A stretch of 44,217 bases of DNA, taken from NCBI GenBank assembly GCA_002748835.1, contig PDTL01000029.1:1-44217 (forward strand). Reading direction: 5' to 3'. This DNA is from Deltaproteobacteria bacterium (GTDB lineage: Bacteria; Desulfobacterota; Desulfobacteria; Desulfobacterales; GCA-2748835). The translations under genes were made by a program, and so were the position numbers. Below, one piece after another: positions 26,366-35,797 of the stretch; position 1 is the stretch's first letter, and every line of letters starts with the position of its first letter. The notes under the pieces were generated by a model. It saw only the letters and a program-made list of their open reading frames with translations. It ran no database searches and was not told where the DNA came from.

Positions 26366-28045
26366 GTGCCTGATACCGATTTTTACCCGTATGAACTCCG
26401 GCTTGTCGATACCGCATGCGGGGCGGGCTATTTTGCCTGCTGCCCTGCCAATGACCCATCCGAAGCAGACCTCATGGCCCGCCTTGAAACCTGCCCCATG
26501 GACAGTTTCCTGCATCAGGCGCTCTTGCGCAGGGTTGTCTCCATGGAAACCGATCACATTCTTCACTACTTCAACCGAGGTGGTTCCGCGGTGCGGTCTG
26601 TATGCGCGGAAGCACTGCTGGCCAGCAGCCGCAGGGATACGCTGCCAGCACTGTCAGACCCGGATATGCTGGCAGAACTGGCTGATTGTTCCCCGCTGAT
26701 CCATTTGCGTGCCGAATCCCTGCCAGACCGGGAGGTGCACCGGGAGTGGATACGGTTCATTGCCCCGAACCTGCTGAACCACCGGTTTACACCCGCTTCC
26801 AAAGCCCCTCCGGTACCGGAACCGATCCTCAGGCAGGCCGATACGACCCGCTGTTTTACCCTTACCGATCTGCCGGCGCTGCCGGATACCGTGCCGGAGT
26901 CGATCCTGTCTCCTGAAGACGGGGCCCGGGAAGCCCTTTTCAGGCTGGAAAAAACAGGCCGGCTTTGCGGCACAGAGATGCGGCATGAAGCCTCCTTGAG
27001 TCCCATTGCCCTGGTCCGTGACTGGCAGCTGTCCCTGCGCACCTCCATGGGACGGCACCATTTCTCCGTGACCGGCACCCAGCGCAGCTATGGAAAAGGG
27101 CTTTCCCTGGATCAGGCCCGGATCACCACAGTGATGGAAGTGGTCGAGCGGCTCTCTGCCTTTGCCAGTTTTGAACGAGGAAAGGCCACCGGCTACACAG
27201 CGTCCCACCAGCTGATTCGCGCCAGCTGTGCAGACCTCATCGCCAGCGGCGCAGCGGTGCTGGATCCCAACCAGATCCCCTTGGAAGTCCCGTATACCGG
27301 CACTGCCCTTCACTGGGTGAAGGGAACGGCCGCCGTCGGCGGGCAGACGATTCATGTGCCGGCCCAGATGGTCTTTCTCTTCTGCAACCTGGATGAACCG
27401 GATCTCTTTTCCGGTTTGAGTTCCACCGGCCTTGCCGCTGGGTGGATTCCGGAACAGGCCAAACTGGCGGCGCTGCTTGAAGTTATCGAACGGGATGCCG
27501 ACGCCGTGACCCCGTTTCATCCAGCAGCCTGTTTCAAACTGGCCAGTGATGATCCGGAGGTCGGCCCCTTTCTCACCGATTACCGGAACCGGGGCATAGA
27601 TCTGTTTTTTCAGGATTGCACCACTGAATTCGGTATTCCCTGCTTCAAATGTTTTGTCATGGGTGCTGACGGTGTGGTGGCCAAAGGGGCTGGCGCTCAT
27701 TTAAACAGCCGGAACGCCCTCATCTCCGCCCTGACGGAAACCCCCTACCCCTATCCCGGAGGCCCTTGTTCCATCCCGGCGCCTCCGGTCATTCCGTACC
27801 GCCGCATGGCATCCTTCCCCGATGCCGGCACGGGCAGTTACGCCGGCGACCTTGCCGTGATTGAGCAGGTCCTGATCCAGAACAACCGGACACCGGTCTA
27901 TGTGGACCTGACCCGTCAGGATCTTGACATTCCCGTGTTCAAAGCCATTGTACCCGGCCTGGAGCTCATGGCGGATTTTGACACGTTCACGCGGATCAGC
28001 CCCCGGCTGTACCGAAACTATCGTTCCCTGTTCCAGGGAACCTGA
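26366..28045 (+). CDS. YcaO-domain protein with N-terminal extension
   Basis: A 559-residue protein starting at GTG with TGGAG upstream. The YcaO catalytic part begins near residue 205. SYGKGLS (241-247), E-x2-E-R (Glu258, Glu261), LEVIERD (Glu372, Glu375) and RNALISALTE (Glu458) are the ATP/Mg-binding blocks of the family. The residue after this last block is not the usual E-x2-Q but TETPYPYPGG. The first 200 residues are an extension with Cys18, Cys25 and Cys26 and no recognised domain. YcaO enzymes activate amides for cyclisation or thioamidation; members without a partner have unclear substrates. No TfuA, precursor peptide or dehydrogenase gene is adjacent. It is divergent from the dsr block. 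Confidence 0.85.
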   Translation: MPDTDFYPYELRLVDTACGAGYFACCPANDPSEADLMARLETCPMDSFLHQALLRRVVSMETDHILHYFNRGGSAVRSVCAEALLASSRRDTLPALSDPDMLAELADCSPLIHLRAESLPDREVHREWIRFIAPNLLNHRFTPASKAPPVPEPILRQADTTRCFTLTDLPALPDTVPESILSPEDGAREALFRLEKTGRLCGTEMRHEASLSPIALVRDWQLSLRTSMGRHHFSVTGTQRSYGKGLSLDQARITTVMEVVERLSAFASFERGKATGYTASHQLIRASCADLIASGAAVLDPNQIPLEVPYTGTALHWVKGTAAVGGQTIHVPAQMVFLFCNLDEPDLFSGLSSTGLAAGWIPEQAKLAALLEVIERDADAVTPFHPAACFKLASDDPEVGPFLTDYRNRGIDLFFQDCTTEFGIPCFKCFVMGADGVVAKGAGAHLNSRNALISALTETPYPYPGGPCSIPAPPVIPYRRMASFPDAGTGSYAGDLAVIEQVLIQNNRTPVYVDLTRQDLDIPVFKAIVPGLELMADFDTFTRISPRLYRNYRSLFQGT

Positions 28046-28095
28046 ACGGCAGCATCGGGATTGTTTCTGAACAGTCGATACCGCTGCGGATGAAA

Positions 28096-28677
28096 TTATG
28101 CTTCGGTAAAATACTGGACCTGATATGTCCAGATTTCCGCCCGTCCCTGGCGCCAGGCATTTTCCGGCAGTCCGGCTTTCATGCACAGGTGACCGAGAAA
28201 GGATGTAGCGTCCGGCAGCTGGTCCCAGACCTGGGGCAGGAAGGTGGCCCGGGCCCGGCCCTGGGCGAGGATGACGCCGTCGATCCCGGGCCGCAATTTT
28301 CCGAGCAAATCATCAGCCGACGCATAGTCCAGCGGCTGCGGTTCCGAGAGCACGCTCACTTCCAGATCCACCAGGGCCAGCTCCGCGGCTGACAGTGGCG
28401 GAAACCGGGGATCCTCAAAGGCGGCACTCCGGGCATTTTCTGCTACTTCCGTTCGCAGCTGGCGCCTTCCTTCCAGGCTGCCGATGCAGCCCCGGAGCAC
28501 ACCTGTCTTGTGCAGGGTCACAAACACCCCCTGGCACCGGTCAAAGGCGGCATCACTCAGATCCGGTGCGCCTCCTGTTTCCGGCTGCATCAGGGCTGTT
28601 TCCAGTGTATGCCGCGCCAGCTTCACCAGGGCTGCACCCTGAGCAGGGGTCAGCGGCGGTTCTGAACAACGGTTCAT
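28096..28677 (-). CDS. amrA: AmmeMemoRadiSam system protein A (AMMECR1 domain)
   Basis: A 193-residue protein with the AMMECR1 domain. The family hallmark LRGCIGSL is present, followed by AAFEDPRFPPLSAAEL and LEVSVLSEPQPL. C-terminal FLGHLCMKAGLPENAW is also typical. In many bacteria AmrA accompanies AmrB (Memo) and a radical SAM AmrS; neither is next to it here. The biochemical role is unknown. AAGGAGAGG precedes the ATG. It converges with the YcaO gene, 50 bases apart, and diverges from the stress protein gene. Confidence 0.9.
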   Translation of the reverse strand: MNRCSEPPLTPAQGAALVKLARHTLETALMQPETGGAPDLSDAAFDRCQGVFVTLHKTGVLRGCIGSLEGRRQLRTEVAENARSAAFEDPRFPPLSAAELALVDLEVSVLSEPQPLDYASADDLLGKLRPGIDGVILAQGRARATFLPQVWDQLPDATSFLGHLCMKAGLPENAWRQGRAEIWTYQVQYFTEA

Positions 28678-28796
28678 ATCCTCTCCTTGTCCTTAAAAAG
28701 GAAACCCGCTATGATGAAAGCCATCTGGAGTGGCAGCCTGCCGCACATGTTCAGCGGCCCTGCACCCTCCTCCCCTTCCATTCGAAAGGAGACCCC

Positions 28797-29255
28797 ATGA
28801 AAGATTTTAAAAAAATACTTGTTCCGGTCGATCTTTCCGACACTTCACCCAAGCTTGTCCCCTATGTCGTTACCATGGCCCGGAAATTCGATGCCCAGGT
28901 TCACCTCCTCTTCGTGGCCCGGGTGTTCGACTACTTTGTCGGACTCGACGTGCCCTATCCTTCCATTCAGCAGTTCCAGAGTGAAGTGATCAAGGGCGCG
29001 GAAGACAAACTCGCGGTCTTTAAAGCAGAGTTGTCTGAGCAGATTCCCAGAATCAAATCCAAAGTGGCCAACGGAGATATCGCCGAAGAGATTCTCACGT
29101 ATATCGAAGCCGAACACATTGATCTGCTGCTCATGGCGACCCATGGCCGCAAAGGGATTGATAAGGTCATTTTCGGCTCCATTGCCGAGCAGATGGTCAA
29201 GACGGCGCCTGTACCCGTGTTTCTGGTTAATCCCTACAAAATTAAAAACAGCTGA
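28797..29255 (+). CDS. Universal stress protein (UspA family)
   Basis: A 152-residue single-domain Usp. KKILVPVDLSD opens the fold, and LLLMATHGRKGIDKVIFGS with the following AEQMVKTAPVPVFLV carries the glycine-rich nucleotide-binding loop and final strand of the ATP-binding type. AAAGGAG lies before ATG 28797; the longer open frame to the left is a shadow of amrA and has no site. It ends 13 bases before the mutL stop on the opposite strand. Confidence 0.92.
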   Translation: MKDFKKILVPVDLSDTSPKLVPYVVTMARKFDAQVHLLFVARVFDYFVGLDVPYPSIQQFQSEVIKGAEDKLAVFKAELSEQIPRIKSKVANGDIAEEILTYIEAEHIDLLLMATHGRKGIDKVIFGSIAEQMVKTAPVPVFLVNPYKIKNS

Positions 29256-29268
29256 CAGGGATATCTGT

Positions 29269-31164
29269 TTACACCACGCGACCGAACGCCTTTTCCAGAA
29301 ATCGGGGGGACCACTGAATCCAGGTGGGACGCCCATGCGGACAATGAGACGGTGTTGTGCAGGCGTCCAGCTGCGACAGGAGCTGGCGCATTTGCGACAC
29401 GGTTAGGGTCTGGTGTGCCCGGATGGCGCCATGGCAGGCCATGACGCTCCGGCAGGCATCCATGGCATCTGCGAGGGTTTCCGGTCCTGGCGAAAACCCG
29501 ATTTCCACCATTTTTTCCACCATTTCCCGAATCAGGTCACCTGGGTTCTGTTGATCGATCAGGGCCGGGACCGCTTTGACCACAACGGTGGACCCGCCAA
29601 AGGGTTCGATCTCAAGGCCGATGCGGGCCAGTTCCGGAATCAGGGCGTCCAGCAAGGCCGCCTCCCGGTATCCCAGTTCCACGGTCTCGGGCATGAGCAG
29701 CTGCTGAACCCGCCGGGCCCGGTCTCCATCTGCAGAGAGTTGTTCAAACACGATCCGCTCGTGGGCGGCATGCTGATCAATAAGAATCAGTCCGTCCGGT
29801 GATTCGCAGAGGATATAGGTCTGCCAGAGCTGGCCGATCACGGTCAGCTGCGCGAAAAAGCCAGCTGCCCAGAGATCGGCCTGATCGTCTGCCCGGGGAG
29901 CAGGTGTAGCCGTTGCGGGCCTGGGTGCGGCTGAAATTGAGGGGGGTTCTGTTTCTCGCGGTTTTTCGAACACAGGTCCTGGCACAGGGATGGCGTCAAT
30001 GGGCGGCGGCGTTTCAACCTGCGGTGTGGGGGCATCCTCGTTTACCACATTGGGAACCGCGGTGGCCGGCGGCGGGTAGACGGTTGTGGACGGCCGGTCT
30101 GGTTCGTTCGGCTGGTGGCCGGAGAACGGTGGGGGCGGAGAAAGCGGCCGGGTGCCGGATGCCGACAGGTTCCGTTCCGCTGCATCCAAAGCACCGGATA
30201 CTGCGGTTTTGATGCTGTCATAGATCAGGCGGGGGTCTGCAAACCGCACTTCGTGCTTGGTGGGGTGGACATTCACGTCCACCTCCCCTCCGTCCAGGGT
30301 CAGGGCCACCATGGCCACCGGGAACCGGCCTTTCATCAGCCGTCCCCGGAAGCCTTCAAAAAGCGCCCGCTGAATTCCCCGGTCCCGCACATACCGGCCG
30401 TTTACATACAGGTAGATTTTCTGGGAGGTGCTCCGGGCAGCCCGGGGGCCGGCGATCCAGCCCTCCATGGACACACTGCCATGGCTGAATGCGATGGGCA
30501 GGAGCTCGCCGCGTACCTGGGGTCCCAAAACATCCGCCACCCGGTCAAAGCGGTTTTTCACCCGGAGCCAGGTTTTGACCGGACGTCCGTCATGGTGCAG
30601 ATGAAACTGTACTTCCGGCCAGCCCATGGCAATACTGGCCACAGCATCGGCAATATGTCCCATTTCTGTGTTGATGGTCTTTAAGAATTTTCGGCGGGCC
30701 GGGGTGTTGAAAAACAGATGCTCCACGGAAATCAGGGTGCCTGGAGGTGCCCCCACATCAATGACATCTTTTATTTTTCCCCCGTCGATGCGAATCTGGG
30801 TGCCCCCGTCTGCACCCCGCTCCCGGGTGATCAGGGTAAATTTTGACACCGCCGCGATACTCGGCAGCGCTTCCCCCCGGAATCCCAGGGTGTTTATGGC
30901 AAACAGATCCGCATCGGTTTTGATCTTGCTGGTGGCATACCGCTCGATGGCGAGCAGGGCGTCATCGGCAGACATGCCAATCCCGTTGTCCGACACCCGG
31001 ATCTGAGACCGGCCGCCTTTGCCGATTTCAATGAAAATCCGGCTGCTCCCGGCGTCCAGGGCGTTTTCAACCAGTTCTTTCACCACAGATGCCGGCCGCT
31101 CGACCACTTCGCCGGCCGCGATCTTGTTGGTCAGGATGTCAGGCAGAATCCGGATGTGCCCCAT
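29269..31164 (-). CDS. mutL: DNA mismatch repair protein MutL
   Basis: A 631-residue MutL. The GHKL ATPase motifs are complete: ENALDAGSS, DNGIGM and GFRGEALPSIA. A proline-rich linker (about residues 350-430) joins the C-terminal domain. That domain has DQHAAHERIVFEQ, the DQHA-x2-E-x4-E endonuclease motif, plus ACHGAIRA and CPHGRPT, so this is the nicking type found in bacteria without MutH. GGAGGT precedes the ATG. It is the last gene of the argS-gatCA run. Confidence 0.96.
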   Translation of the reverse strand: MGHIRILPDILTNKIAAGEVVERPASVVKELVENALDAGSSRIFIEIGKGGRSQIRVSDNGIGMSADDALLAIERYATSKIKTDADLFAINTLGFRGEALPSIAAVSKFTLITRERGADGGTQIRIDGGKIKDVIDVGAPPGTLISVEHLFFNTPARRKFLKTINTEMGHIADAVASIAMGWPEVQFHLHHDGRPVKTWLRVKNRFDRVADVLGPQVRGELLPIAFSHGSVSMEGWIAGPRAARSTSQKIYLYVNGRYVRDRGIQRALFEGFRGRLMKGRFPVAMVALTLDGGEVDVNVHPTKHEVRFADPRLIYDSIKTAVSGALDAAERNLSASGTRPLSPPPPFSGHQPNEPDRPSTTVYPPPATAVPNVVNEDAPTPQVETPPPIDAIPVPGPVFEKPRETEPPSISAAPRPATATPAPRADDQADLWAAGFFAQLTVIGQLWQTYILCESPDGLILIDQHAAHERIVFEQLSADGDRARRVQQLLMPETVELGYREAALLDALIPELARIGLEIEPFGGSTVVVKAVPALIDQQNPGDLIREMVEKMVEIGFSPGPETLADAMDACRSVMACHGAIRAHQTLTVSQMRQLLSQLDACTTPSHCPHGRPTWIQWSPRFLEKAFGRVV

Positions 31165-31184
31165 TTGACCTCCTTACCGTTTGT

Positions 31185-31364
31185 TCAGTTGGCGTTTTCC
31201 CGCACCAGGCGGTAGAGAAAATCGGCCTCCATGGGCGAGAGGTCAAATTTTATGGACGCCGCTTCCACCAGCTGGTTCACCGATGCATCCGGCGCTGTTT
31301 TCCGTTCACTCCCCACCCATTTGACCGCTTCGCGGACCGCTTCACCTTCGGGTTTGATTCCCAT
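31185..31364 (-). CDS. Small conserved-looking protein between gatA and mutL
   Basis: A 59-residue open frame with AAGGAGA seven bases before its ATG. It starts MGIKPEGEAVREAVKWVGSE and ends with LSPMEADFLYRLVRENAN. The composition is charged and helical, with no signal or membrane segment. It fills the otherwise empty gap between gatA (23 bases away) and mutL (20 bases away) on the same strand, which supports it as a real gene. I believe similar short proteins occur near gatA in related bacteria, but I cannot name a function. Confidence 0.72.
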   Translation of the reverse strand: MGIKPEGEAVREAVKWVGSERKTAPDASVNQLVEAASIKFDLSPMEADFLYRLVRENAN

Positions 31365-31387
31365 GTAAGTCTCCTTATCGTACAGGT

Positions 31388-32860
31388 CTACAACTCAGGC
31401 CGTTTGGGTGTCACGGCGGCCGCCTGCTCATACTGAAAGGCGCACCGCAGCAAGGTTCCTTCGTCAAAGTGGCGGCCCAGGAGCTGCACGCCGATGGGCA
31501 GACCGTTTGATGAAAATCCGCAGGGAACAGACATCCCCGGAATCCCGGCCAGGTTGGCGGACAGGGTGAAAATATCCGACAAATACAGGGTCAGCGGGTC
31601 ATTGACCACAGACCCAAGGGGAAACGCCGGCGTGGGCGCCACTGGAGAGAGCAGCACATCACAGGTGGTAAACGCGTTTTTAAAATCTTCGGTGATCAGG
31701 GTCCTCACCTGGGAGGCCTTGCCGTAGTAAGCGTCATAATAGCCGGCAGACAGGGCATAGGTCCCAATAATGATCCGTCGTTTCACTTCTGCCCCGAACC
31801 CGATGGACCTGGTTTGCTGATACATATCCATGAGGGAGGTTGCCGGCAGATCCCGAAATCCGTATTTCACCCCGTCATACCGGGCCAGGTTGGAACTGGC
31901 TTCAGACGGTGCGATCACATAATAAGCGGCGACCGCATAACGGGTATGGGGAAGGGACACCGGCACGCAAGTGGCGCCCAGATCTGCCATCTGCTTTATG
32001 GCTGCCTTTACAGCGGCATCCACATCCGGGCTCAAGCCTTCCTGTTCCACATACTCGGTGGGAATCCCGATGGTCAGTCCCTTTAGGCCCGCATCCAGAT
32101 CCTTTTTCATGGCAGCCGTATAGTCAATCACCGGTTCGGGCACCGACGTGGAATCCCGCGGGTCATGGCCGGAAATAGCCTGGAGCAGCAACGCGCAATC
32201 CGCTACGGTTTTGGAGAGGGGACCGATCTGATCCAGGCTTGAGCCAAAGGCCACGAGACCGTACCGGGAGACCCGGCCATAGGTCGGCTTCAGTCCCACC
32301 ACCCCGCAGTGGGAGGCGGGCTGACGAATAGAACCGCCCGTATCACTTCCCAGAGACCCCAGGCACTGATCCGCTGCCACGGACGCTGCGGAACCGCCGC
32401 TGGACCCGCCCGGAATCGTGTCTGTGTTCCACGGGTTCCGGGTCACCTGGTAGGCAGAGTTCTCCGTAGTGGATCCCATGGCAAACTCATCCATATTCAC
32501 CTTGCCCACCATGACCGCCCCGGCATCGTTCAACCGTTCCATGACACCGGCATCATAGGGAGGAATAAAATTATCAAGCATCTTTGATGCACAGGACGTC
32601 CGCACGCCTTTGGTGCAGATCAGGTCTTTGATGGACAGGGGGATCCCGGTGAGCGGCCCGGCTGTTTTTGCGGCGATCCGTTTGTCTGCCGCCGCAGCCT
32701 GTTCCAGGGCCTGCTCGGCAGAGATGGTGAGATAGGCGCCCACGGCCGCATCGGTTTTCTCAATCCGGTCCAGGACGCTCTGTGTCAGTTCAACCGATGA
32801 GATGTCGCCTTTATCAAGCAGAGCCGCTGCTTCTGCGATGGTCTTTTCATACAGTGTCAT
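31388..32860 (-). CDS. gatA: Asp/Glu-tRNA amidotransferase subunit A
   Basis: A 490-residue amidase-signature enzyme. Catalytic Lys lies in [19 protein letters not shown] and [12 protein letters not shown] hold the Ser-cisSer pair. It releases ammonia from glutamine for conversion of Glu-tRNA(Gln) or Asp-tRNA(Asn). The start [12 protein letters not shown] at 32860 is standard; the upstream extension is TTG-led and not needed. gatC is directly upstream; gatB is not in the window, so the genes are split. Confidence 0.96.
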   Translation of the reverse strand: MTLYEKTIAEAAALLDKGDISSVELTQSVLDRIEKTDAAVGAYLTISAEQALEQAAAADKRIAAKTAGPLTGIPLSIKDLICTKGVRTSCASKMLDNFIPPYDAGVMERLNDAGAVMVGKVNMDEFAMGSTTENSAYQVTRNPWNTDTIPGGSSGGSAASVAADQCLGSLGSDTGGSIRQPASHCGVVGLKPTYGRVSRYGLVAFGSSLDQIGPLSKTVADCALLLQAISGHDPRDSTSVPEPVIDYTAAMKKDLDAGLKGLTIGIPTEYVEQEGLSPDVDAAVKAAIKQMADLGATCVPVSLPHTRYAVAAYYVIAPSEASSNLARYDGVKYGFRDLPATSLMDMYQQTRSIGFGAEVKRRIIIGTYALSAGYYDAYYGKASQVRTLITEDFKNAFTTCDVLLSPVAPTPAFPLGSVVNDPLTLYLSDIFTLSANLAGIPGMSVPCGFSSNGLPIGVQLLGRHFDEGTLLRCAFQYEQAAAVTPKRPEL

Positions 32861-32902
32861 ATCATCTAATCGCTTTCTGTTCGCCGATAACAACCTAAAA
32901 AA

Positions 32903-32928
32903 AGCCGATCACCTGCTCAGCCGATCAC
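32903..32928. repeat. Short tandem direct repeat between gatC and gatA
   Basis: AGCCGATCAC occurs at 32903-32912 and again at 32919-32928, a period of 16. The second copy overlaps the last codons of gatC. It may be a small duplication; no function is evident. Confidence 0.6.
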
Positions 32929-33204
32929 TTTGGGAACAATGAAGTAGCCGTCTTCGGATTCCGGTGCATTGGCCAGTGCCGCAGCTTCGCCAATGTGCCC
33001 TTTTTCCGTGTCTTCCCGAAACGCATTGGTCAGATTCAGGGACCGGGCTGTGGGCGGAACGCCGTCTGTCTTCACTTCTCCCAGCTGGTCCACATATCCC
33101 AGAATCGCATCGATCTGTCCGGTCAGGGCATCCATTTCCGTCTCATCAATGGAAATCCGCGCCAGCTGCGCGACCTTAGCCACTTCCGCTTTTGTAATTT
33201 TCAT
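32917..33204 (-). CDS. gatC: Asp/Glu-tRNA amidotransferase subunit C
   Basis: A 95-residue GatC. MKITKAEVAKVAQLARISI is the family N-terminus and LRxD-like FREDTEKG the conserved middle; it ends GYFIVPKVIG. It stabilises GatA in the GatCAB complex. Starts at 33204, 33207 or GTG 33213 are all possible; 33204 puts GGGTGG five bases upstream and matches the family start. gatA follows 56 bases later. Confidence 0.93.
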   Translation of the reverse strand: MKITKAEVAKVAQLARISIDETEMDALTGQIDAILGYVDQLGEVKTDGVPPTARSLNLTNAFREDTEKGHIGEAAALANAPESEDGYFIVPKVIG

Positions 33205-33233
33205 CATATCCACCCTTTTCCAGTCATTCGTTC

Positions 33234-33941
33234 CTACAGTTTTACAAGGTAAGCATTGACATAAGCGTTTTTTATCCGGGTAAGCACCTGGTCTGCCTCG
33301 TGTTTTGTGGGATAGGTCCCCACCCGTACCCGGTACCAGGTCGTCCCGTTATCCAGATGTGCCGTGACCCGGTACGCAGGAAGCCCGTTTGTTTTAAGCG
33401 TGTTGACCACCCGTGTCGCATCAGCCTTCTGCTTGAAAGCCGCCACCTGGATCACATACTTCCCGGCGACCGGTGAGGAAAGGCCAGGTGCCGATTTTTT
33501 GGCCGGTAGCGGCGTCGGTTCTGCAGGTGCAGGCGCGGTGGAAAGTTTGGGTGCATCCGATGTCCCGACGAGTTTCTGGATCAGGGCGTTTTCGCCTGCC
33601 GGCACCGGTACGGACGCCAGTCCTTTTCCGCCCGTGTCCTTTGACGGAAGCTTGTCATAGAAACTAAAGTCTGATGCGTCCAGGGGCGCTTCGGCTTCCG
33701 GCATATTCATGGCCGGAGAAAAGGCCTCCAGCAACCGTCCCTTGATTTGTCCGGCGGTTGTCTGCAGGGCCGCCATATCAAACCGGACCGGAGAGATGCC
33801 TCGGCCCACGGTAACACCAAGAAAAAACATCCATCCGCACAGCAAAAAGATCCCCACCCCCATCACCCACAGGCGGGTGCCGGTGATTGCCACCTGGCGG
33901 ACTTCTTTCCGGTTTTTATTCGGTGTGTTACGCCATTTCAT
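33234..33941 (-). CDS. SPOR-domain membrane protein
   Basis: A 235-residue protein with a cytoplasmic basic N-terminus, one membrane helix (about 28-48) and a long Pro/Ala-rich linker. The C-terminal SPOR domain begins KYVIQVAAFKQKADA and ends AYVNAYLVKL. SPOR domains bind denuded peptidoglycan, often at the division site. AAAGGAAC precedes ATG 33941. It lies between argS (31 bases) and gatC (29 bases) in one run. It may be FtsN-like or DedD-like; which one cannot be told. Confidence 0.9.
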   Translation of the reverse strand: MKWRNTPNKNRKEVRQVAITGTRLWVMGVGIFLLCGWMFFLGVTVGRGISPVRFDMAALQTTAGQIKGRLLEAFSPAMNMPEAEAPLDASDFSFYDKLPSKDTGGKGLASVPVPAGENALIQKLVGTSDAPKLSTAPAPAEPTPLPAKKSAPGLSSPVAGKYVIQVAAFKQKADATRVVNTLKTNGLPAYRVTAHLDNGTTWYRVRVGTYPTKHEADQVLTRIKNAYVNAYLVKL

Positions 33942-33972
33942 GCCGGTGTTCCTTTGCGTGCGCCTGCCTGTG

Positions 33973-35643
33973 CTACATGGATTCCGGAGCCGATACACCC
34001 AGCAGTGACAGCCCGTTGCGGATCACCACCCGAATGGCCTGCATGAGATAGAGCCGGCCTTCGGTAAGCACCGGATCATCGGTCAGAACCTTATGCTTGT
34101 TATAGTAGGAATGAAACGCACCCGCCAGTTCCATGAGATAATAGGTGATCCGGTGGGGTTCCATGACCGAGGCCGCAAAACTGACCACATCCGGATACCG
34201 GAGCAGCAGCTTGACCAGGGCAATGTCATCGGCATGCGTGAGCTGCCTGACGGCTGCCGCACTCGCATGAGAACCGGCATCTGCGTGACCGGCATCGACG
34301 GCCCTGGCAAGGATACTCGAAATCCGGGCATGTACATACTGGACATAGTAGACCGGGTTGTCAGCGGTTTTTTGCCTGGCCACTTCGAGGTCAAAGTCCA
34401 GATGGCTCTCGTAATGCCGGGTGAGGAAAATAAACCGGGCCGCATCCGTGCCCACTTCATCGAGCACTTCCTTTAAGGTGACAAATTCGCCGGACCGGGT
34501 TGACATGGCCACGGGCTCACCGCCGCGCAAAAGGTTCACCAGCTGCACGAGGATCACGTCAAAGGCGTCTGCATCCTGGCCTGTTGCCTGGATGGCCGCT
34601 TTCATCCGGGGAATATATCCGTGATGGTCCGCGCCCCAGACATCAATTACCCGCTCAAATCCGCGGTCATATTTATCCTGATGATAGGCGATATCCGAGG
34701 CAAAATAGGTGGTCATGCCGTTGCTCCGCACCACCACCCGGTCTTTTTCATCGCCAAAGTTGCTGGTGTTGAACCAGGAAGCGCCACCGTCGTCGTAAAT
34801 GATGCCCCGCTGTTTCAGCTCATCGATAACCGTCATCACTTTATCGGCGTCATAGAGGGTCTGCTCGCTGAACCAATTATCAAAGGTGACGCCGAACGCA
34901 GACAGATCATCCCGGATGCCGTTCAGGATCTCCGTTGCCGCGTACCGCGCACAGGCGGCCACGCCGGCAGGTTCGTCTGCTGAGAGAACAGACGCTTTGT
35001 CCGCCTCAGGCAGGGCGGCGGCCAGATCCCGTATATACGCGCCCTGATAACAGTCGTCCGGAAACGCAACCGTCATACCGTTTTGCGCTTTCAGACGCAG
35101 GTAGACCGAGCGGCCCAGGGTCTGGATCTGACGGCCTGAGTCATTGATATAGTATTCCCGTTGCACATCATATCCGCAATGGGCCAGCAGGTTGGCCACC
35201 GTATCCCCGACCACGGCGCCGCGGCCGTGGCCTACATGCAGCGGACCCGTAGGATTGGCGCTGACAAACTCCACCTGGATTTTTTTACCCTTTCCGATAT
35301 CGGTTCGGCCGTAGGCGTCTCCCTTGTCATGGATCCGTGCCAGGAGCGGGGCCCAGCGCTCCGGGTTCAGGTAGAAGTTGATGAATCCGGGGCCGGCAAT
35401 ATCCACTTTTTCAAACAGGCCGTCTCCGTCCCCGAGAAACCGTACCAGCACTTCAGCGATGGCACGGGGGGCCATTTTTTGGGCTTTTGCCATGATCATG
35501 GCCAAGTTTGTCGACAAATCCCCATGGGCCAGCAACCGGGGGGATTCCAGAATGACCTCGGGAAACGCATCCGATTTCAGATCGCCGGCAGCATGCGCTG
35601 CGACCGCCGCTTCAATGATTTTATCCTTAATTAGCTGTTTCAT
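33973..35643 (-). CDS. argS: Arginyl-tRNA synthetase
   Basis: A 556-residue class I synthetase. [18 protein letters not shown] holds the HIGH motif (HVGH) and [13 protein letters not shown] takes the place of KMSKS, as is usual in ArgRS. The N-terminal ARG-specific additional domain and the DALR anticodon domain (region around HARISSIL and the helical C-terminus) are present. AGAGAGA lies before the ATG. It is the first gene of the minus-strand housekeeping run. Confidence 0.97.
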   Translation of the reverse strand: MKQLIKDKIIEAAVAAHAAGDLKSDAFPEVILESPRLLAHGDLSTNLAMIMAKAQKMAPRAIAEVLVRFLGDGDGLFEKVDIAGPGFINFYLNPERWAPLLARIHDKGDAYGRTDIGKGKKIQVEFVSANPTGPLHVGHGRGAVVGDTVANLLAHCGYDVQREYYINDSGRQIQTLGRSVYLRLKAQNGMTVAFPDDCYQGAYIRDLAAALPEADKASVLSADEPAGVAACARYAATEILNGIRDDLSAFGVTFDNWFSEQTLYDADKVMTVIDELKQRGIIYDDGGASWFNTSNFGDEKDRVVVRSNGMTTYFASDIAYHQDKYDRGFERVIDVWGADHHGYIPRMKAAIQATGQDADAFDVILVQLVNLLRGGEPVAMSTRSGEFVTLKEVLDEVGTDAARFIFLTRHYESHLDFDLEVARQKTADNPVYYVQYVHARISSILARAVDAGHADAGSHASAAAVRQLTHADDIALVKLLLRYPDVVSFAASVMEPHRITYYLMELAGAFHSYYNKHKVLTDDPVLTEGRLYLMQAIRVVIRNGLSLLGVSAPESM

Positions 35644-35797
35644 TTCTCTCTAGTTTCCGATAAAGTGATTCCAAATAATTCGGCGCCGCCTGAAATGGAT
35701 TCGCAAATTGATAGTTTATAAAGACTTTAGGGCGCCAAGTCAAGCCGGCTTCCCCGGCGGTCCATCCCGGAGTCCCCATAGGAAGAAGGAGTTCGCT

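Noticed and set aside
26654..27700. Long minus-strand open frame (348 codons) inside the YcaO gene
   Set aside because: It is antisense to conserved YcaO motifs, rich in Gly/Arg/Pro typical of a GC-rich shadow, and has no family match.
28395..28796. Extension of the universal stress protein frame to the left
   Set aside because: It is antisense to amrA; AAAGGAG and the standard Usp N-terminus place the start at 28797.
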